A stretch of 64,000 nucleotides of DNA from Blastococcus sp. LR1 (GCF_020166105.1 NZ_JAIUJY010000002.1:620001-684000); one strand, 5' to 3'. Positions 24,760-32,724 are shown, counted from the first letter of the stretch. The notes: generated by a model from the sequence alone, not told the origin. Made by a program: numbers and translations.

Positions 24760-26246
24760 CAGGAACCGCCCAGGACCACGTCGACCGCCTCGCCCAGGTC
24801 GCGCAGGGCCCACGTCGCGGCAGCGATCTCGGCATCCCGCGTCACCGGCGTCGGCACCAGGATGCCCACCGCGCCCGCCGCGGCCGCCGCCTCGACGTCG
24901 GCCCCGATGTCACCGACGACGACGCAGCGTGCGGGGTCGACGTCGAGCTCGGCGCAGGCGGCCTCGACCATGCCCGGAGCGGGCTTGCGGCAGGCGCAGC
25001 CGTCGTCCGGGCCGTGCGGGCAGTACTGGACGGTGTCGAACGGGCCGAGGAGTTCGGTGAGCCGGGCCATGCAGGCGTCGACCTGCTCGCGGGTGATCAG
25101 CCCACGGGCGACGCCGGACTGGTTGCTGACGACGCCCACCCGCACCCCGCGGGCGCGCAGCGCGTCCAGCGCCTCCTTCGCCCCGTCGACGGGCCGGACC
25201 CACGCGGGGTCGCCGTTGTAGGGGAAGTCGTGCACGAGGGTGCCGTCGCGGTCGAAGAGCACCAGGTCGGGCAGGCCGCGCCACTGCCGCACGCCGACGT
25301 GCCGCACCACTCCGCGCAGCCAGTGCCAGGTGGCGAGCGGCGGGATCACCGCACTCGTGAGGGCCATGGTGGCCATTTCGGCCCTGGTGCGCGGGCCGGG
25401 GGCGATGCGGGCCCAGGCGAACTCCGCGGTGCCGGCGGCCCAGACGGCGGCCGCGGCCAGGGCGGCCCGCGGCCTCCGAGTCGCGGCGAGCCCGAGCGCG
25501 GCCACCCCCGCCACGGTGACGGCGGTGTGCTGCGGACGGCGGCCGAGCGCGGCGTCGGCCCGGTCGCGCCAGTCGGCGCCGTGCAGCCGGCGCATGAGGA
25601 CGTCGTCGGCGTTGCCGGCCTGCACGCGCACGCTGACCCAGCGGTCGGCGGGGCGCACCGGGTGGGTGATCCACCGCTCGCCGCGCACCAGCCTCGAGCC
25701 GGTGCCCATCACCCGCAGCGCGAGGTCGGAGTCCTCCCGGAAGGCGCGGGGAAAGCGCTCGTCGAAGCCGCCCACCTGCGCCAGCGCGGCGCGGCGGTAG
25801 GCGAGGTCGGCGGTGATCCAGCTGGAGGTGGCCAGCCCGGCGGTGCCGCGCTCCCAGTCGGTGGGGCGGCGGTCCTCCGGCAGCGGTACGCGCACGCGGC
25901 CCTGGCTGCCCGCGACGTCGGCCGGCAACGAGCCCAGGTCCGCGGCGAGCGCGGAGTACCAGTCGGGGTCGGTCACGACGTCGTCGTCGAGGAAGGCGAT
26001 CCACCCGGTGCGCGCGGTGCGCCAGCCGAGGTTGCGCGCGCGGGCGGGCCCGCCGCCTCCGGTGCGGACGACGCGGACCGGCGGCAGCCCGGGCCGCTCG
26101 GGGCGCAGCGGCTCCCCCGTCGGGCGGTCGTCGACCAGGATCAGCTCGGCCGGGCGGGGGCCGGGAGCGGCGGCCAGCGCGTCGAGCAGGACGTCGAGCG
26201 ACGGCCGCCCGATCGTCGGCACGACCACCGTCACCTGCTCGAGCAT
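24756..26246 (-). CDS. GT2 glycosyltransferase fused to GmhB-type heptose bisphosphatase
   Basis: A 496-residue fusion and the first gene of the heptose operon. Residues about 1-215 are a GT-A family 2 transferase (VTVVVPTIGRPSLDVLL, AELILVDDRP, WIAFLDDDVVTDPDW with the metal DxD, and FREDSDLALRV). Two hydrophobic stretches near 240-300 may touch the membrane. Residues about 325-496 are a HAD-IIIA phosphatase: LVLFDRDGTLVHDF near 329, VVSNQSGVARG near 372, the zinc loop CPHGPDDGCACRKP near 410-425, and VVVGDIGADVEAA near 440. This matches GmhB, which removes the C7 phosphate of heptose 1,7-bisphosphate. Start ATG 26246; the 86-base gap upstream should hold the operon promoter. Confidence 0.92.
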   Translation of the reverse strand: MLEQVTVVVPTIGRPSLDVLLDALAAAPGPRPAELILVDDRPTGEPLRPERPGLPPVRVVRTGGGGPARARNLGWRTARTGWIAFLDDDVVTDPDWYSALAADLGSLPADVAGSQGRVRVPLPEDRRPTDWERGTAGLATSSWITADLAYRRAALAQVGGFDERFPRAFREDSDLALRVMGTGSRLVRGERWITHPVRPADRWVSVRVQAGNADDVLMRRLHGADWRDRADAALGRRPQHTAVTVAGVAALGLAATRRPRAALAAAAVWAAGTAEFAWARIAPGPRTRAEMATMALTSAVIPPLATWHWLRGVVRHVGVRQWRGLPDLVLFDRDGTLVHDFPYNGDPAWVRPVDGAKEALDALRARGVRVGVVSNQSGVARGLITREQVDACMARLTELLGPFDTVQYCPHGPDDGCACRKPAPGMVEAACAELDVDPARCVVVGDIGADVEAAAAAGAVGILVPTPVTRDAEIAAATWALRDLGEAVDVVLGGSW

Positions 26247-26332
26247 GACCGGCGTCGTGCCCGATCCCGGGGCGCGGAAACACTACGGGCTCGAAGCGTC
26301 GGAGGGTCGTCGCCTGCCGTTCGCCCAGCGGC

Positions 26333-26833
26333 TCAGAGGCGGTCGCGGGCGGCCGAGGAGACGCGCGCCAGGGCGTCGGTGACCACCCCGGCGTCGTCAC
26401 CGAGCAGGCCGAGCAGGTGGGTGACCATGGCGTCGTGCGTGGCGGCCGCCGTGACCACCCGCTGCCGGCCGGCGGGCGTCAGCCGGGCGTGCAGGAGCCG
26501 CCGGTCCCCCGCACCGCGCTCGCGGACGACCAGGCCCTGGGCGACCAGCCGGTCGACCGTGCTGGTCACCCCGGCACGCGAGAGGCCGACGGCCTCGGCG
26601 ACGTCACCCATGGAGGCGCGCTCACCCGGCGACTCGGCGATGCGGCGCAGCACCTCGAAGCCGGTGAGCGAGAGGTCGTAGTGGCGGTGCAGCGCAGAGT
26701 CGACCCGCCGGGTGATGCGGTCGTGCACCTGCACGATGCGCAGCCAGGTCTCGGCCGGCCGGGGAGCGGCTCCGGGAAGAGAGGCGGCGTTCCGCGGAAC
26801 ACCGCGTGCGAGCGCGTCCTCGGGCCGGTGCAC
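26333..26833 (-). CDS. MarR-family transcriptional regulator
   Basis: About 166 residues. The winged helix reads LSLTGFEVLRRIAESPGERASMG, then DVAEAVGLSRAGVTSTVDRL and the wing VVRERGAGDRRLLHARLTPAG, the standard MarR order. The frame is open far upstream and runs under the next gene, so the start is uncertain; GTG 26833, with GGGGGA upstream, gives a normal length, and GTG codons about 33 residues later are alternatives. It lies 86 bases upstream of, and in the same direction as, the heptose operon, so it may be co-transcribed with or regulate it. Ligand unknown. Confidence 0.8.
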   Translation of the reverse strand: MHRPEDALARGVPRNAASLPGAAPRPAETWLRIVQVHDRITRRVDSALHRHYDLSLTGFEVLRRIAESPGERASMGDVAEAVGLSRAGVTSTVDRLVAQGLVVRERGAGDRRLLHARLTPAGRQRVVTAAATHDAMVTHLLGLLGDDAGVVTDALARVSSAARDRL

Positions 26834-26894
26834 GCGCCCGGGGTCCCCCGATCGGAGAACGGCGAAACCGCCGTCAGGCGCGGCGCACAGCGTG

Positions 26895-27998
26895 TCACCC
26901 GAGACGCTCCGCGCGCTCGGCGCGCGAGCGCCCGGCGACGGAGACCAGCGCTCCCACGCTGCCGACCAGCGCCACGGCCGCGGCCACGAGGGAGCCCAGG
27001 GCGAGCGCTCCTCCGGCGCCGCCCACGGCTCCTTCCGCCGAGGCGACCTGGAGGTCCACGCCGGTGGTCGTCGCGGAGTCCGCACCGACCAGATCGAGCG
27101 TGGCCGGACCGGCCTCGGCCGCGTCGGGGATGCGGACGTCGACGCGCACCGTCCCGTCCGGCCCGGCGGTCGCGGTGGCGATCACGGTCTCGGTGCCGCG
27201 CAGCAGGATGTCCACCCGCTCACCGGGCAGGAAGCCCGCGCCGCGCAGCGTCACCGTGCCTCCCGGGGCGACGGCGCCCGCCGGGGCCGGCCGCCCACCG
27301 GCCGTCGGACCACCGGCCGTCGGACCCCCTGCCGTGGTCCCACCGGCCGGGTCGGACGTGCGCGTCGGGGCGTCGGTCGTGGGGCTGGGCGCCGGGCGCG
27401 AGGAGCTCGAGGGGGTGCCGGGCCGCGTCGTCGTCCCGGTCGATCCGCCGCCGGGCGGCGACGTGCTCGGGCTCGTCGGCTCCAGCGTGGCGGTGGGGGT
27501 CGACGGCGGAGTGACCGGCGGGTTCAGGATCGCCCGGCAGTCCTCGGTGGTCGGCCGGGTGAGGGTGTAGTCGTCGAGCTCGTCGACGAAGGTGACGCCG
27601 GAGCCGTCCCGAGCGGTGAACTCCAGCCGCGGGTCGATGGTCTCGCCCGGGGCGACGTCGCCGGTCTGCAGCAGCGCAGAGCCCTGCGCGACCAGGACGA
27701 CCTCGTCCTCACCCGCCGGGCGCCGGGTGGTGGCGAGCCGCACCGCGTAGGCAGCGGTGCCGGCGACCACCTCGACGACGATGCCGCCGGGCTGGCAGCT
27801 CGGGCCCCGGGTCACCTGGACGTTCGGGCGCGTCGGGTCGTCGATGGCGAGGGCGGGACCGGCCAGGACGACGGCGCCGGACATCGCGGCCACGAGGAGG
27901 CCGGTCACGATCCCGGTGGAACGGGCGAGGCGGCGCGGAACACCCGACGTCGTCGCGTCGGGGGCCTGACCGGAACTGGTGCTCAGCCCGTCCTCCAT
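26895..27998 (-). CDS. Secreted surface protein with Ser/Thr/Pro linker and C-terminal anchor
   Basis: A 367-residue exported protein. A signal peptide with a long basic N region ends near GPALAIDD (about residue 52). A first domain (about 55-155) contains CQPGGIVVEVVAG and VTFVDELDDYTL; then a Ser/Thr/Pro-rich and TAGGP-repeat linker (about 160-245), and a small beta-sandwich-like domain (about 247-320) beginning APGGTVTLRGAGFLPGERV. A hydrophobic segment near 330-355 and a short basic tail (GRSRAERAERLG) make a C-terminal membrane anchor; there is no clear LPXTG motif. The architecture resembles actinobacterial cell-wall proteins exported by Sec. Function unknown. It sits upstream of, and in line with, the MarR gene. 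Confidence 0.8.
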   Translation of the reverse strand: MEDGLSTSSGQAPDATTSGVPRRLARSTGIVTGLLVAAMSGAVVLAGPALAIDDPTRPNVQVTRGPSCQPGGIVVEVVAGTAAYAVRLATTRRPAGEDEVVLVAQGSALLQTGDVAPGETIDPRLEFTARDGSGVTFVDELDDYTLTRPTTEDCRAILNPPVTPPSTPTATLEPTSPSTSPPGGGSTGTTTRPGTPSSSSRPAPSPTTDAPTRTSDPAGGTTAGGPTAGGPTAGGRPAPAGAVAPGGTVTLRGAGFLPGERVDILLRGTETVIATATAGPDGTVRVDVRIPDAAEAGPATLDLVGADSATTTGVDLQVASAEGAVGGAGGALALGSLVAAAVALVGSVGALVSVAGRSRAERAERLG

Positions 27999-28161
27999 TT
28001 CGGTGCACTGGAGTTTCAGATGATGCCGGAAGTGACGCTTCGTTGCTACGCCGTTACGCGCGTGTCGTGCGTGTCGTGCGGCGTGTCCGAATTTCGTTCC
28101 CCGGCGAGCCGATCAGCAACCACCTCGGCAGGGGTGAGATCGCGGTCACTACGGTGAGCGC

Positions 28162-29442
28162 GTGGACGAGACGGGCGCAGGACGGCGCCGGCAGAACGAG
28201 GTGTACCGGGCCGGGGTCTTCGGTCGCTCCCCCGCGGTGCCGGTGGGCATCCGGCGGTTGCAGGAGCGGGCGAAGCGGGTGCTGGACGCCCGCGCGTACG
28301 CCTACGTCGCAGGTGGTGCCGGCGACGAGGCGACCCAGCGCGCCAACCGCGCCGCCTTCGACAAGTGGGCGGTCGTTCCGCGGGTGCTGCGCGATGCGAG
28401 CGTCCGCGACACCTCGGTGGAGCTCTTCGGCCGCCGACTGCCCGCGCCCCTGCTGCTCGGCCCGGTGGGCGCGCTCGAGCTGGTGCACTCGGAGGCCGAC
28501 CTCGCCGTCGCCCGCGCCGCGGCGGCGACCGGTGTGCCGATGGTCTTCTCCAACCAGGGCTCCCGCTCGATGGAGGAGTGCGCCGCCGCCATGGGCGACT
28601 CCCCCCGCTGGTTCCAGCTGTACTGGTCGACCTCCGACGAGCTGGTCGAGAGCCTGATCGGCCGCGCCGAGGCCGCCGGGTGCGAGGCGCTGGTGGTCAC
28701 CCTCGACACCACGATGCTCGGCTGGCGCCCCCGCGACCTCGACCTCGGCCACCTGCCGTTCGCGCTGGGCAAGGGCATCGCGCAGTACACCTCCGACCCG
28801 GTCTTCCGCCGGCTCGTCGAGGAGCGGGCTGCCGGGGCCGGCCCCCGCGAGCCGCAGCCCCGGCCCACGCCCGCGGCCGTGCGCGCCCTGGTCTCGATGG
28901 CGAAGGCCTGGCCCGGCTCGTTCCGCGACAACCTGCGCTCACCGCTGCCCCGCGCCGCCGTCGAGACCTTCCTGTCGATCTACTCCCGGCCCTCGATCAG
29001 CTGGGACGACCTGGTCTGGCTGCGGTCGAAGACGCGGCTGCCGATCCTGCTCAAGGGCGTCCTGCACCCCGACGACGCCCGTCAGGCGCTCGACGCCGGC
29101 GTGGACGGTCTCGTCGTCAGCACGCACGGCGGCCGCCAGGTGGACCGCTCGATCTCCGCCCTGGACGCGCTCCCCGACGTGCTCGGCGCCGTCGCCGGCC
29201 GCGTGCCGGTGCTGCTGGACAGCGGCATCCGCAGCGGCGCCGACGTCTTCACCGCGGTCGCGCTCGGGGCGACGGCGGTGCTGCTCGGCCGACCGTTCGC
29301 CTGGGGGCTGGCGCTCGCCGGCGAGCAGGGCGTGCGCCAGGTCATCGAGGACGTCGTCGGCGAGTTCGACCTGACCCTCGGCCTGACCGGGCACACCGCC
29401 GTCGACCAGCTCAGCCCGGACATCCTGCGCCGGGTGGGCTGA
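28162..29442 (+). CDS. FMN-dependent alpha-hydroxy-acid oxidase, lactate 2-monooxygenase-like
   Basis: A 426-residue TIM-barrel flavoprotein. The N-terminal [22 protein letters not shown] near residues 49-70, [17 protein letters not shown] near 152, [17 protein letters not shown] near 178, [19 protein letters not shown] near 300 and the catalytic [11 protein letters not shown] near 320 are all characteristic. The long insertion near 195-250 with [21 protein letters not shown] is found in lactate 2-monooxygenase relatives. It likely oxidises L-lactate or a similar hydroxy acid with O2; monooxygenase and oxidase outcomes cannot be separated here. Start GTG 28162; the 163-base gap upstream should hold divergent promoters. 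Confidence 0.88.
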   Translation: MDETGAGRRRQNEVYRAGVFGRSPAVPVGIRRLQERAKRVLDARAYAYVAGGAGDEATQRANRAAFDKWAVVPRVLRDASVRDTSVELFGRRLPAPLLLGPVGALELVHSEADLAVARAAAATGVPMVFSNQGSRSMEECAAAMGDSPRWFQLYWSTSDELVESLIGRAEAAGCEALVVTLDTTMLGWRPRDLDLGHLPFALGKGIAQYTSDPVFRRLVEERAAGAGPREPQPRPTPAAVRALVSMAKAWPGSFRDNLRSPLPRAAVETFLSIYSRPSISWDDLVWLRSKTRLPILLKGVLHPDDARQALDAGVDGLVVSTHGGRQVDRSISALDALPDVLGAVAGRVPVLLDSGIRSGADVFTAVALGATAVLLGRPFAWGLALAGEQGVRQVIEDVVGEFDLTLGLTGHTAVDQLSPDILRRVG

Positions 29443-29488
29443 TCGCCCGCGGTGCGGGTGGTCCCGATCGGGACCGCCCGCACCCGGG

Positions 29489-30064
29489 TCAGACCAGGTC
29501 TGCGTAGACGATGATGTTGTCCTGGTAGTTGTTGCTCGCGGCGTCGAAGACCCCGCCACAGGTGATGACGCGGAGCTCGGGAGAGTCGGTGTCCGCGTAG
29601 ACCCGGTCGGCGGGGAACGCGTCCTTGTCCGCGTGCTGCACCTCGGTCACGACGAAGGTCATCGCGTCGACCACGATCTCGTCACCGGGCTCCAGCTCGG
29701 CCAGCCGCGCGAACACGCCCGGCCGCCCGCTCCCGTTGACGTGCCCCAGGATGATCGCGGGGCCAATCTGACCCGGCTCGGGTCCGGGCTCGTACCAGCC
29801 GGCCTGCTCGGGCGCGGTCACCGGCGGGACCTCGTGCTCGTTCGTCTCGGTCAGCCCCAGCGGCACCAGCGACGACTGCACCCCGATGTCCGGGATCGTC
29901 ACGCTGTCGGGGTCGCCGACGACGGGGGCGGCCGCGACGACCGCCGGCGCGGTCGTCGAGGTGGGCGCCGCCTGCGGGGCGGGCTCGACGGGCTCCGGGC
30001 CGGAGCCGCACCCGGTCAGTAGCAGACCGAGTGCGGCTCCGACCGCTGCGGAACGAATCGTCAC
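29489..30064 (-). CDS. Class F sortase
   Basis: A 191-residue sortase with a lipoprotein-type signal (LGLLLTGCGSG, Cys near residue 19). The conserved core has VTIPDIGVQSSLVPLGL near 55, the catalytic His in IILGHVNGSGRPG near 104, GDEIVVDAMTFVVTEV near 128, and the catalytic Cys in RVITCGGVFD near 167. Sortases cut and transpeptidate surface proteins. No Arg follows the catalytic Cys within the last 20 residues (the stretch reads NYQDNIIVYADLV), where many sortases have their third catalytic residue, so activity needs checking. Start GTG 30064 overlaps the glycine-rich protein stop by four bases. Confidence 0.9.
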   Translation of the reverse strand: MTIRSAAVGAALGLLLTGCGSGPEPVEPAPQAAPTSTTAPAVVAAAPVVGDPDSVTIPDIGVQSSLVPLGLTETNEHEVPPVTAPEQAGWYEPGPEPGQIGPAIILGHVNGSGRPGVFARLAELEPGDEIVVDAMTFVVTEVQHADKDAFPADRVYADTDSPELRVITCGGVFDAASNNYQDNIIVYADLV

Positions 30065-30696
30065 GCCGAGCCGGTGTTGATCCCGGCCTTGGTGTTCGGG
30101 ACGACGCTCACCTGGGTGTGGTACCGGCTGGCGCCCGCGACCCCGTCCTTGCCGTGCTTCCCGGGCTTGCCGTCGTGGCCGTCCTTGCCGTCCTTGCCGT
30201 CGTGCCCGTCCTTGCCGTTCTCACCGTCGTGACCGTCGTGGCCCGCGTCGCCACCGTCACCGCCGTTGCCGCCATTGCCGCCGTTGCCGCCGTTGCCGCC
30301 GCCACCGGCACCGCCGTCGCCACCGGCACCGCCGTCGCCACCGGCACCGCCGTCGCCACCGGAGCCGCCACCGTGGCCGTCACCGCCGGCACCGCCGTCG
30401 CCGCCCTCGCCGCCGTCGCCGCCGTCGCCGGAACCGGAACCGTCGCCGCCGTCACCGCCATCGCCGGCGTCACCGCCGTCGCCACCGTTTCCGCCGCCGT
30501 AACCACCGTCGCCGCCGGCACCGCCGTCGCCGCCGTCGCCGCCGTCGCCACCGTTGCCGCCGCCGTTGTCGTAGCAGTCCACCTGGCACTTGTTGTCGCC
30601 GCCGCCGGTCTCGGCCGAGGCCGGCAGGGTGGTCAGGATCAGCGACGCGCTCGCACCGAGCACACCAGCGGCCAGGACCGACTTGATCTTGCGCAT
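30061..30696 (-). CDS. Secreted glycine-rich protein with GGX and collagen-like repeats
   Basis: A 211-residue exported protein. A Sec signal peptide ends in LPASAETGG (about residue 30). After a short Cys-containing part (CQVDCYDNGGG), residues about 45-145 consist of tandem GGDGGx/GGAGGx units, and about 145-185 of collagen-like GxD/GxK triplets (GHDGHDGENGKDGHDG). The last 25 residues (ASRYHTQVSVVPNTKAGIN) look globular. Structure is probably fibrous or a polyglycine II sheet. It is coupled by a 4-base overlap to a class F sortase, which suggests anchoring or processing, but no LPXTG-type signal is present. The GC-rich repeat in the DNA is a likely slippage hotspot. ATG 30696 has AAGGAGA ahead. 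Confidence 0.9.
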   Translation of the reverse strand: MRKIKSVLAAGVLGASASLILTTLPASAETGGGDNKCQVDCYDNGGGNGGDGGDGGDGGAGGDGGYGGGNGGDGGDAGDGGDGGDGSGSGDGGDGGEGGDGGAGGDGHGGGSGGDGGAGGDGGAGGDGGAGGGGNGGNGGNGGNGGDGGDAGHDGHDGENGKDGHDGKDGKDGHDGKPGKHGKDGVAGASRYHTQVSVVPNTKAGINTGSA

Positions 30697-30829
30697 GGTT
30701 TCTCCTTGTGACTGAGAGCGACATCGCCCCCCGTGACCAAACCGTGATCGGCTCGGCGAGACGGGACCGTATACAGAGATCGGTGGGGCAAAAGGCCTGA
30801 AGAACGCCAGTAATTTGCTCAGAACTGTC
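30697..30829. other. AT-richer divergent promoter region
   Basis: The gap between the glycine-rich protein gene and the APC permease is clearly less GC-rich than its surroundings. On the minus strand TATACG near 30770-30775 could be a -10 element for the sortase operon. The region also includes the half-site pair GTGACCAAACCGTGAT at 30735-30750. No RNA gene or small protein was seen. Confidence 0.35.
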
Positions 30830-30845
30830 TGTGACCCCCATCACA
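30830..30845 (+). promoter_or_regulatory. Perfect Crp/GlxR-type operator
   Basis: TGTGACCCCCATCACA is an exact match to the cyclic-AMP receptor protein consensus TGTGA-N6-TCACA, extended by one C/G pair on each side. It ends 67 bases before the GTG of the APC permease and could control that gene, the divergent sortase pair, or both. Binding by a GlxR/Crp homologue is inferred; no such regulator gene is in this window. Confidence 0.6.
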
Positions 30846-30912
30846 GCGCGGCGGCCCCACGACGTCACTGACAAAACACGGGGAGCTACGAGACCGAGCC
30901 GGATCACTCATC

Positions 30913-32409
30913 GTGAACAGCCGTGGTGCCCCCGCGCGGCCGACAGGAGGCGGGTCACAGTCGCCCTCAGCGGATGATGCTCCGGTGACCGCACCATCCC
31001 TGCGCGCCCAGCTCCTCCGCCGCAAGCCCGTCGCGGCCCTGATCGCCGAGAGCGAGCAGGACACCGGCCTGGCCCGCCGCATGGGCCTGATCCCGCTCAT
31101 GTGCCTGGGCATCGGCTCAACGATCGGCACCGGGATCTTCTTCGTGCTGAGCACCGCGGTTCCGGAGGCCGGGCCCGCCGTCGTCGTCTCGTTCGTGCTG
31201 GCCGCGCTGACCGCCGCCTTCACCGCCCTCTGCTACGCGGAGCTGGCGTCGTCCATCCCGGTATCGGGTTCGTCGTACTCCTACGCGTACGCAACCCTCG
31301 GCGAGGTCGTCGCCTACGGCGTGGGGTGGTGCCTGGTCCTCGAGTACGGGGTGAGCTCGTCGGCGGTGGCGGTCGGCTGGAGCGAGTACGTCAACCAGCT
31401 GCTGTCGGACACGGTGGGCCTGCGCATCCCCGACGCACTCTCCGCCGCCCCGGACGCCGGAGGGCTGGTCAACCTTCCGGCCGTGGTCCTGGTGCTCATG
31501 TGCGCGCTGCTGCTGGTGCGCGGGGTCCGGGAGTCCTCGACCGCGAACGTGGTCATGGTGGTCGTGAAGATCGCGGTGCTGCTGTTCTTCGCCGTCGTCG
31601 CGTTCACCGCCTTCGACTCGGGCAACTTCACCCCGTTCGCGCCGATGGGGGTCGCCGGGATCAGCATGGCGGCATCGTCGATCTTCTTCTCCTTCATCGG
31701 ACTGGACGCCGTCTCCACCGCGGGTGAGGAAGTGAAGGACGCCCGCCGCAACCTGCCGCTGGCGATCATCGGGGCACTGGTCGTCGTCACCGTCGTCTAC
31801 CTGCTCGTGGCGTTCTCCGCGGTGGGCGCCCAGTCCGCGGAGGGCTTCGAGGGCCAGGAGGCCGGGCTCGCGGTGATCCTGGAGAACGTCACGGGATCCA
31901 GCTGGCCGGCGATCCTGCTGGCCGCGGGCGCCGTCGTCTCGATCTTCTCCGTGACGCTGGTGACCATGTACGGCCAGACGCGGATCCTGTTCTCGATGAG
32001 CCGCGACGGGATGATCCCGGCGTTCTTCAGCACGGTCGACGCCCGCCGCCGGACGCCGGTGCGCGGCACCGTCGCCGTCGCGATCTTCGTCGGCGCCCTG
32101 GCCGGCTTCGTACCGCTGGACTTCCTCATCGACCTGACCAGCATGGGCACGCTGGTGGCCTTCACCGTGGTGTCGATCGGCGTGATGGTGCTGCGCCGGA
32201 TCGCCCCGGACCTGCCGCGCGGGTTCCGGGTGCCGGGCTACCCGGTCGTGCCGGTGCTCTCGATCGCCTTCTGCGTCTACCTGATCACCGGGCTGTCGGG
32301 CGTGACGTTCGCGCTCTTCGCCGGCTGGCTCGCGCTGGCCGCCGTCCTCTACGTGACGTACGCCAGGAAGCACTCGCGGTTGCGGCAGGACATGCCGGCG
32401 AAGCCTTGA
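30913..32409 (+). CDS. APC-superfamily amino acid permease
   Basis: A 498-residue membrane transporter with about 12-14 hydrophobic helices. The first helix carries the family motif IGSTIGTGIFFVLSTAVPEAGP near residues 65-86, and ALCYAELASSIPVSGSSYSYAYATLGE near 105-130 is the next hallmark. The order resembles cationic amino acid transporters (CAT/YfnA type). The cytoplasmic N terminus is about 60 residues. GTG 30913 is used, but GTG 30985 (VTAPSLRAQLLRRKPV) is an equally sensible start. The Crp-type site upstream suggests carbon-state control. Substrate not deducible. Confidence 0.9.
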   Translation: MNSRGAPARPTGGGSQSPSADDAPVTAPSLRAQLLRRKPVAALIAESEQDTGLARRMGLIPLMCLGIGSTIGTGIFFVLSTAVPEAGPAVVVSFVLAALTAAFTALCYAELASSIPVSGSSYSYAYATLGEVVAYGVGWCLVLEYGVSSSAVAVGWSEYVNQLLSDTVGLRIPDALSAAPDAGGLVNLPAVVLVLMCALLLVRGVRESSTANVVMVVVKIAVLLFFAVVAFTAFDSGNFTPFAPMGVAGISMAASSIFFSFIGLDAVSTAGEEVKDARRNLPLAIIGALVVVTVVYLLVAFSAVGAQSAEGFEGQEAGLAVILENVTGSSWPAILLAAGAVVSIFSVTLVTMYGQTRILFSMSRDGMIPAFFSTVDARRRTPVRGTVAVAIFVGALAGFVPLDFLIDLTSMGTLVAFTVVSIGVMVLRRIAPDLPRGFRVPGYPVVPVLSIAFCVYLITGLSGVTFALFAGWLALAAVLYVTYARKHSRLRQDMPAKP

Positions 32410-32448
32410 CGCCGGGATGTGTCCGGGGTCACAGTAGGGACGGGCGGG

Positions 32449-32486
32449 GGTAGCCGGGAATCGAGTGGCTACCCACTGCTGGGTAG
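32449..32486 (+). terminator. Two overlapping alternative hairpins after the permease
   Basis: GGTAGCC (32449-32455) pairs with GGCTACC (32467-32473), while CTACCCA (32469-32475) pairs with TGGGTAG (32480-32486). The two stems share bases and cannot form together. It lies 40 bases after the permease stop and is probably a terminator; the mutually exclusive pairing is attenuator-like but no downstream plus-strand gene is in range. Confidence 0.45.
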
Positions 32487-32569
32487 ACCGACCAACGCGG
32501 CCAGACCGTCAGAACCGGCCCCCCGCCCCCACATCTCCCGAGCTGCGCGCCGTGTCTGCACGCCGGCCC

Positions 32570-32645
32570 GCTCTGTGGGTCGAACTCGCGCTCTGCGGCC
32601 GCTGCAGGACTCGCAGAGCACGAGCAGAACGCGCAGAGCCGGCGC
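32570..32645. repeat. Intergenic repeat, copy B
   Basis: About 76 bases aligning with the copy at 15594-15665. The core hairpin is CTCGCGCTCTGCG (32585-32597) with CGCAGAGCACGAG (32612-32624), one mismatch that becomes a G-U wobble when read on the minus strand. The shared core includes CTGCAGGA/CTCGCAGAGC. Located in the gap between the permease and the tRNA pair. Confidence 0.65.
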
Positions 32646-32670
32646 GACCACCGGCCTCCGCACGACACGA

Positions 32671-32706
32671 AGCGGCCCCGCACTTCCGTCGAAGTGCGGG
32701 GCCGCT
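32671..32706. terminator. Perfect 16-bp hairpin, terminator of the tRNA pair
   Basis: AGCGGCCCCGCACTTC (32671-32686), loop CGTC, exact complement to 32706. It begins 19 bases beyond the 3' end of the minus-strand tRNA-Arg and should end that transcript. Confidence 0.75.
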
Positions 32707-32724
32707 CGGTGTCTCAACCAGACG

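Noticed and set aside
26247-26332. A specific -35/-10 pair for the heptose operon
   Set aside because: TAGTGT on the minus strand could be a -10, but no convincing -35 at proper spacing was found, so it was not listed as a promoter.
28066-28090. Tandem GTGTCGTGC units upstream of the lactate monooxygenase-like gene
   Set aside because: Only two short units in GC-rich DNA; no symmetry or placement that supports an operator.
30100-30560. Dense short repeats that look like a CRISPR array or minisatellite
   Set aside because: The repeat period is a multiple of three and falls inside a signal-peptide-bearing gene encoding GGX and collagen-like units; there are no unique spacers.
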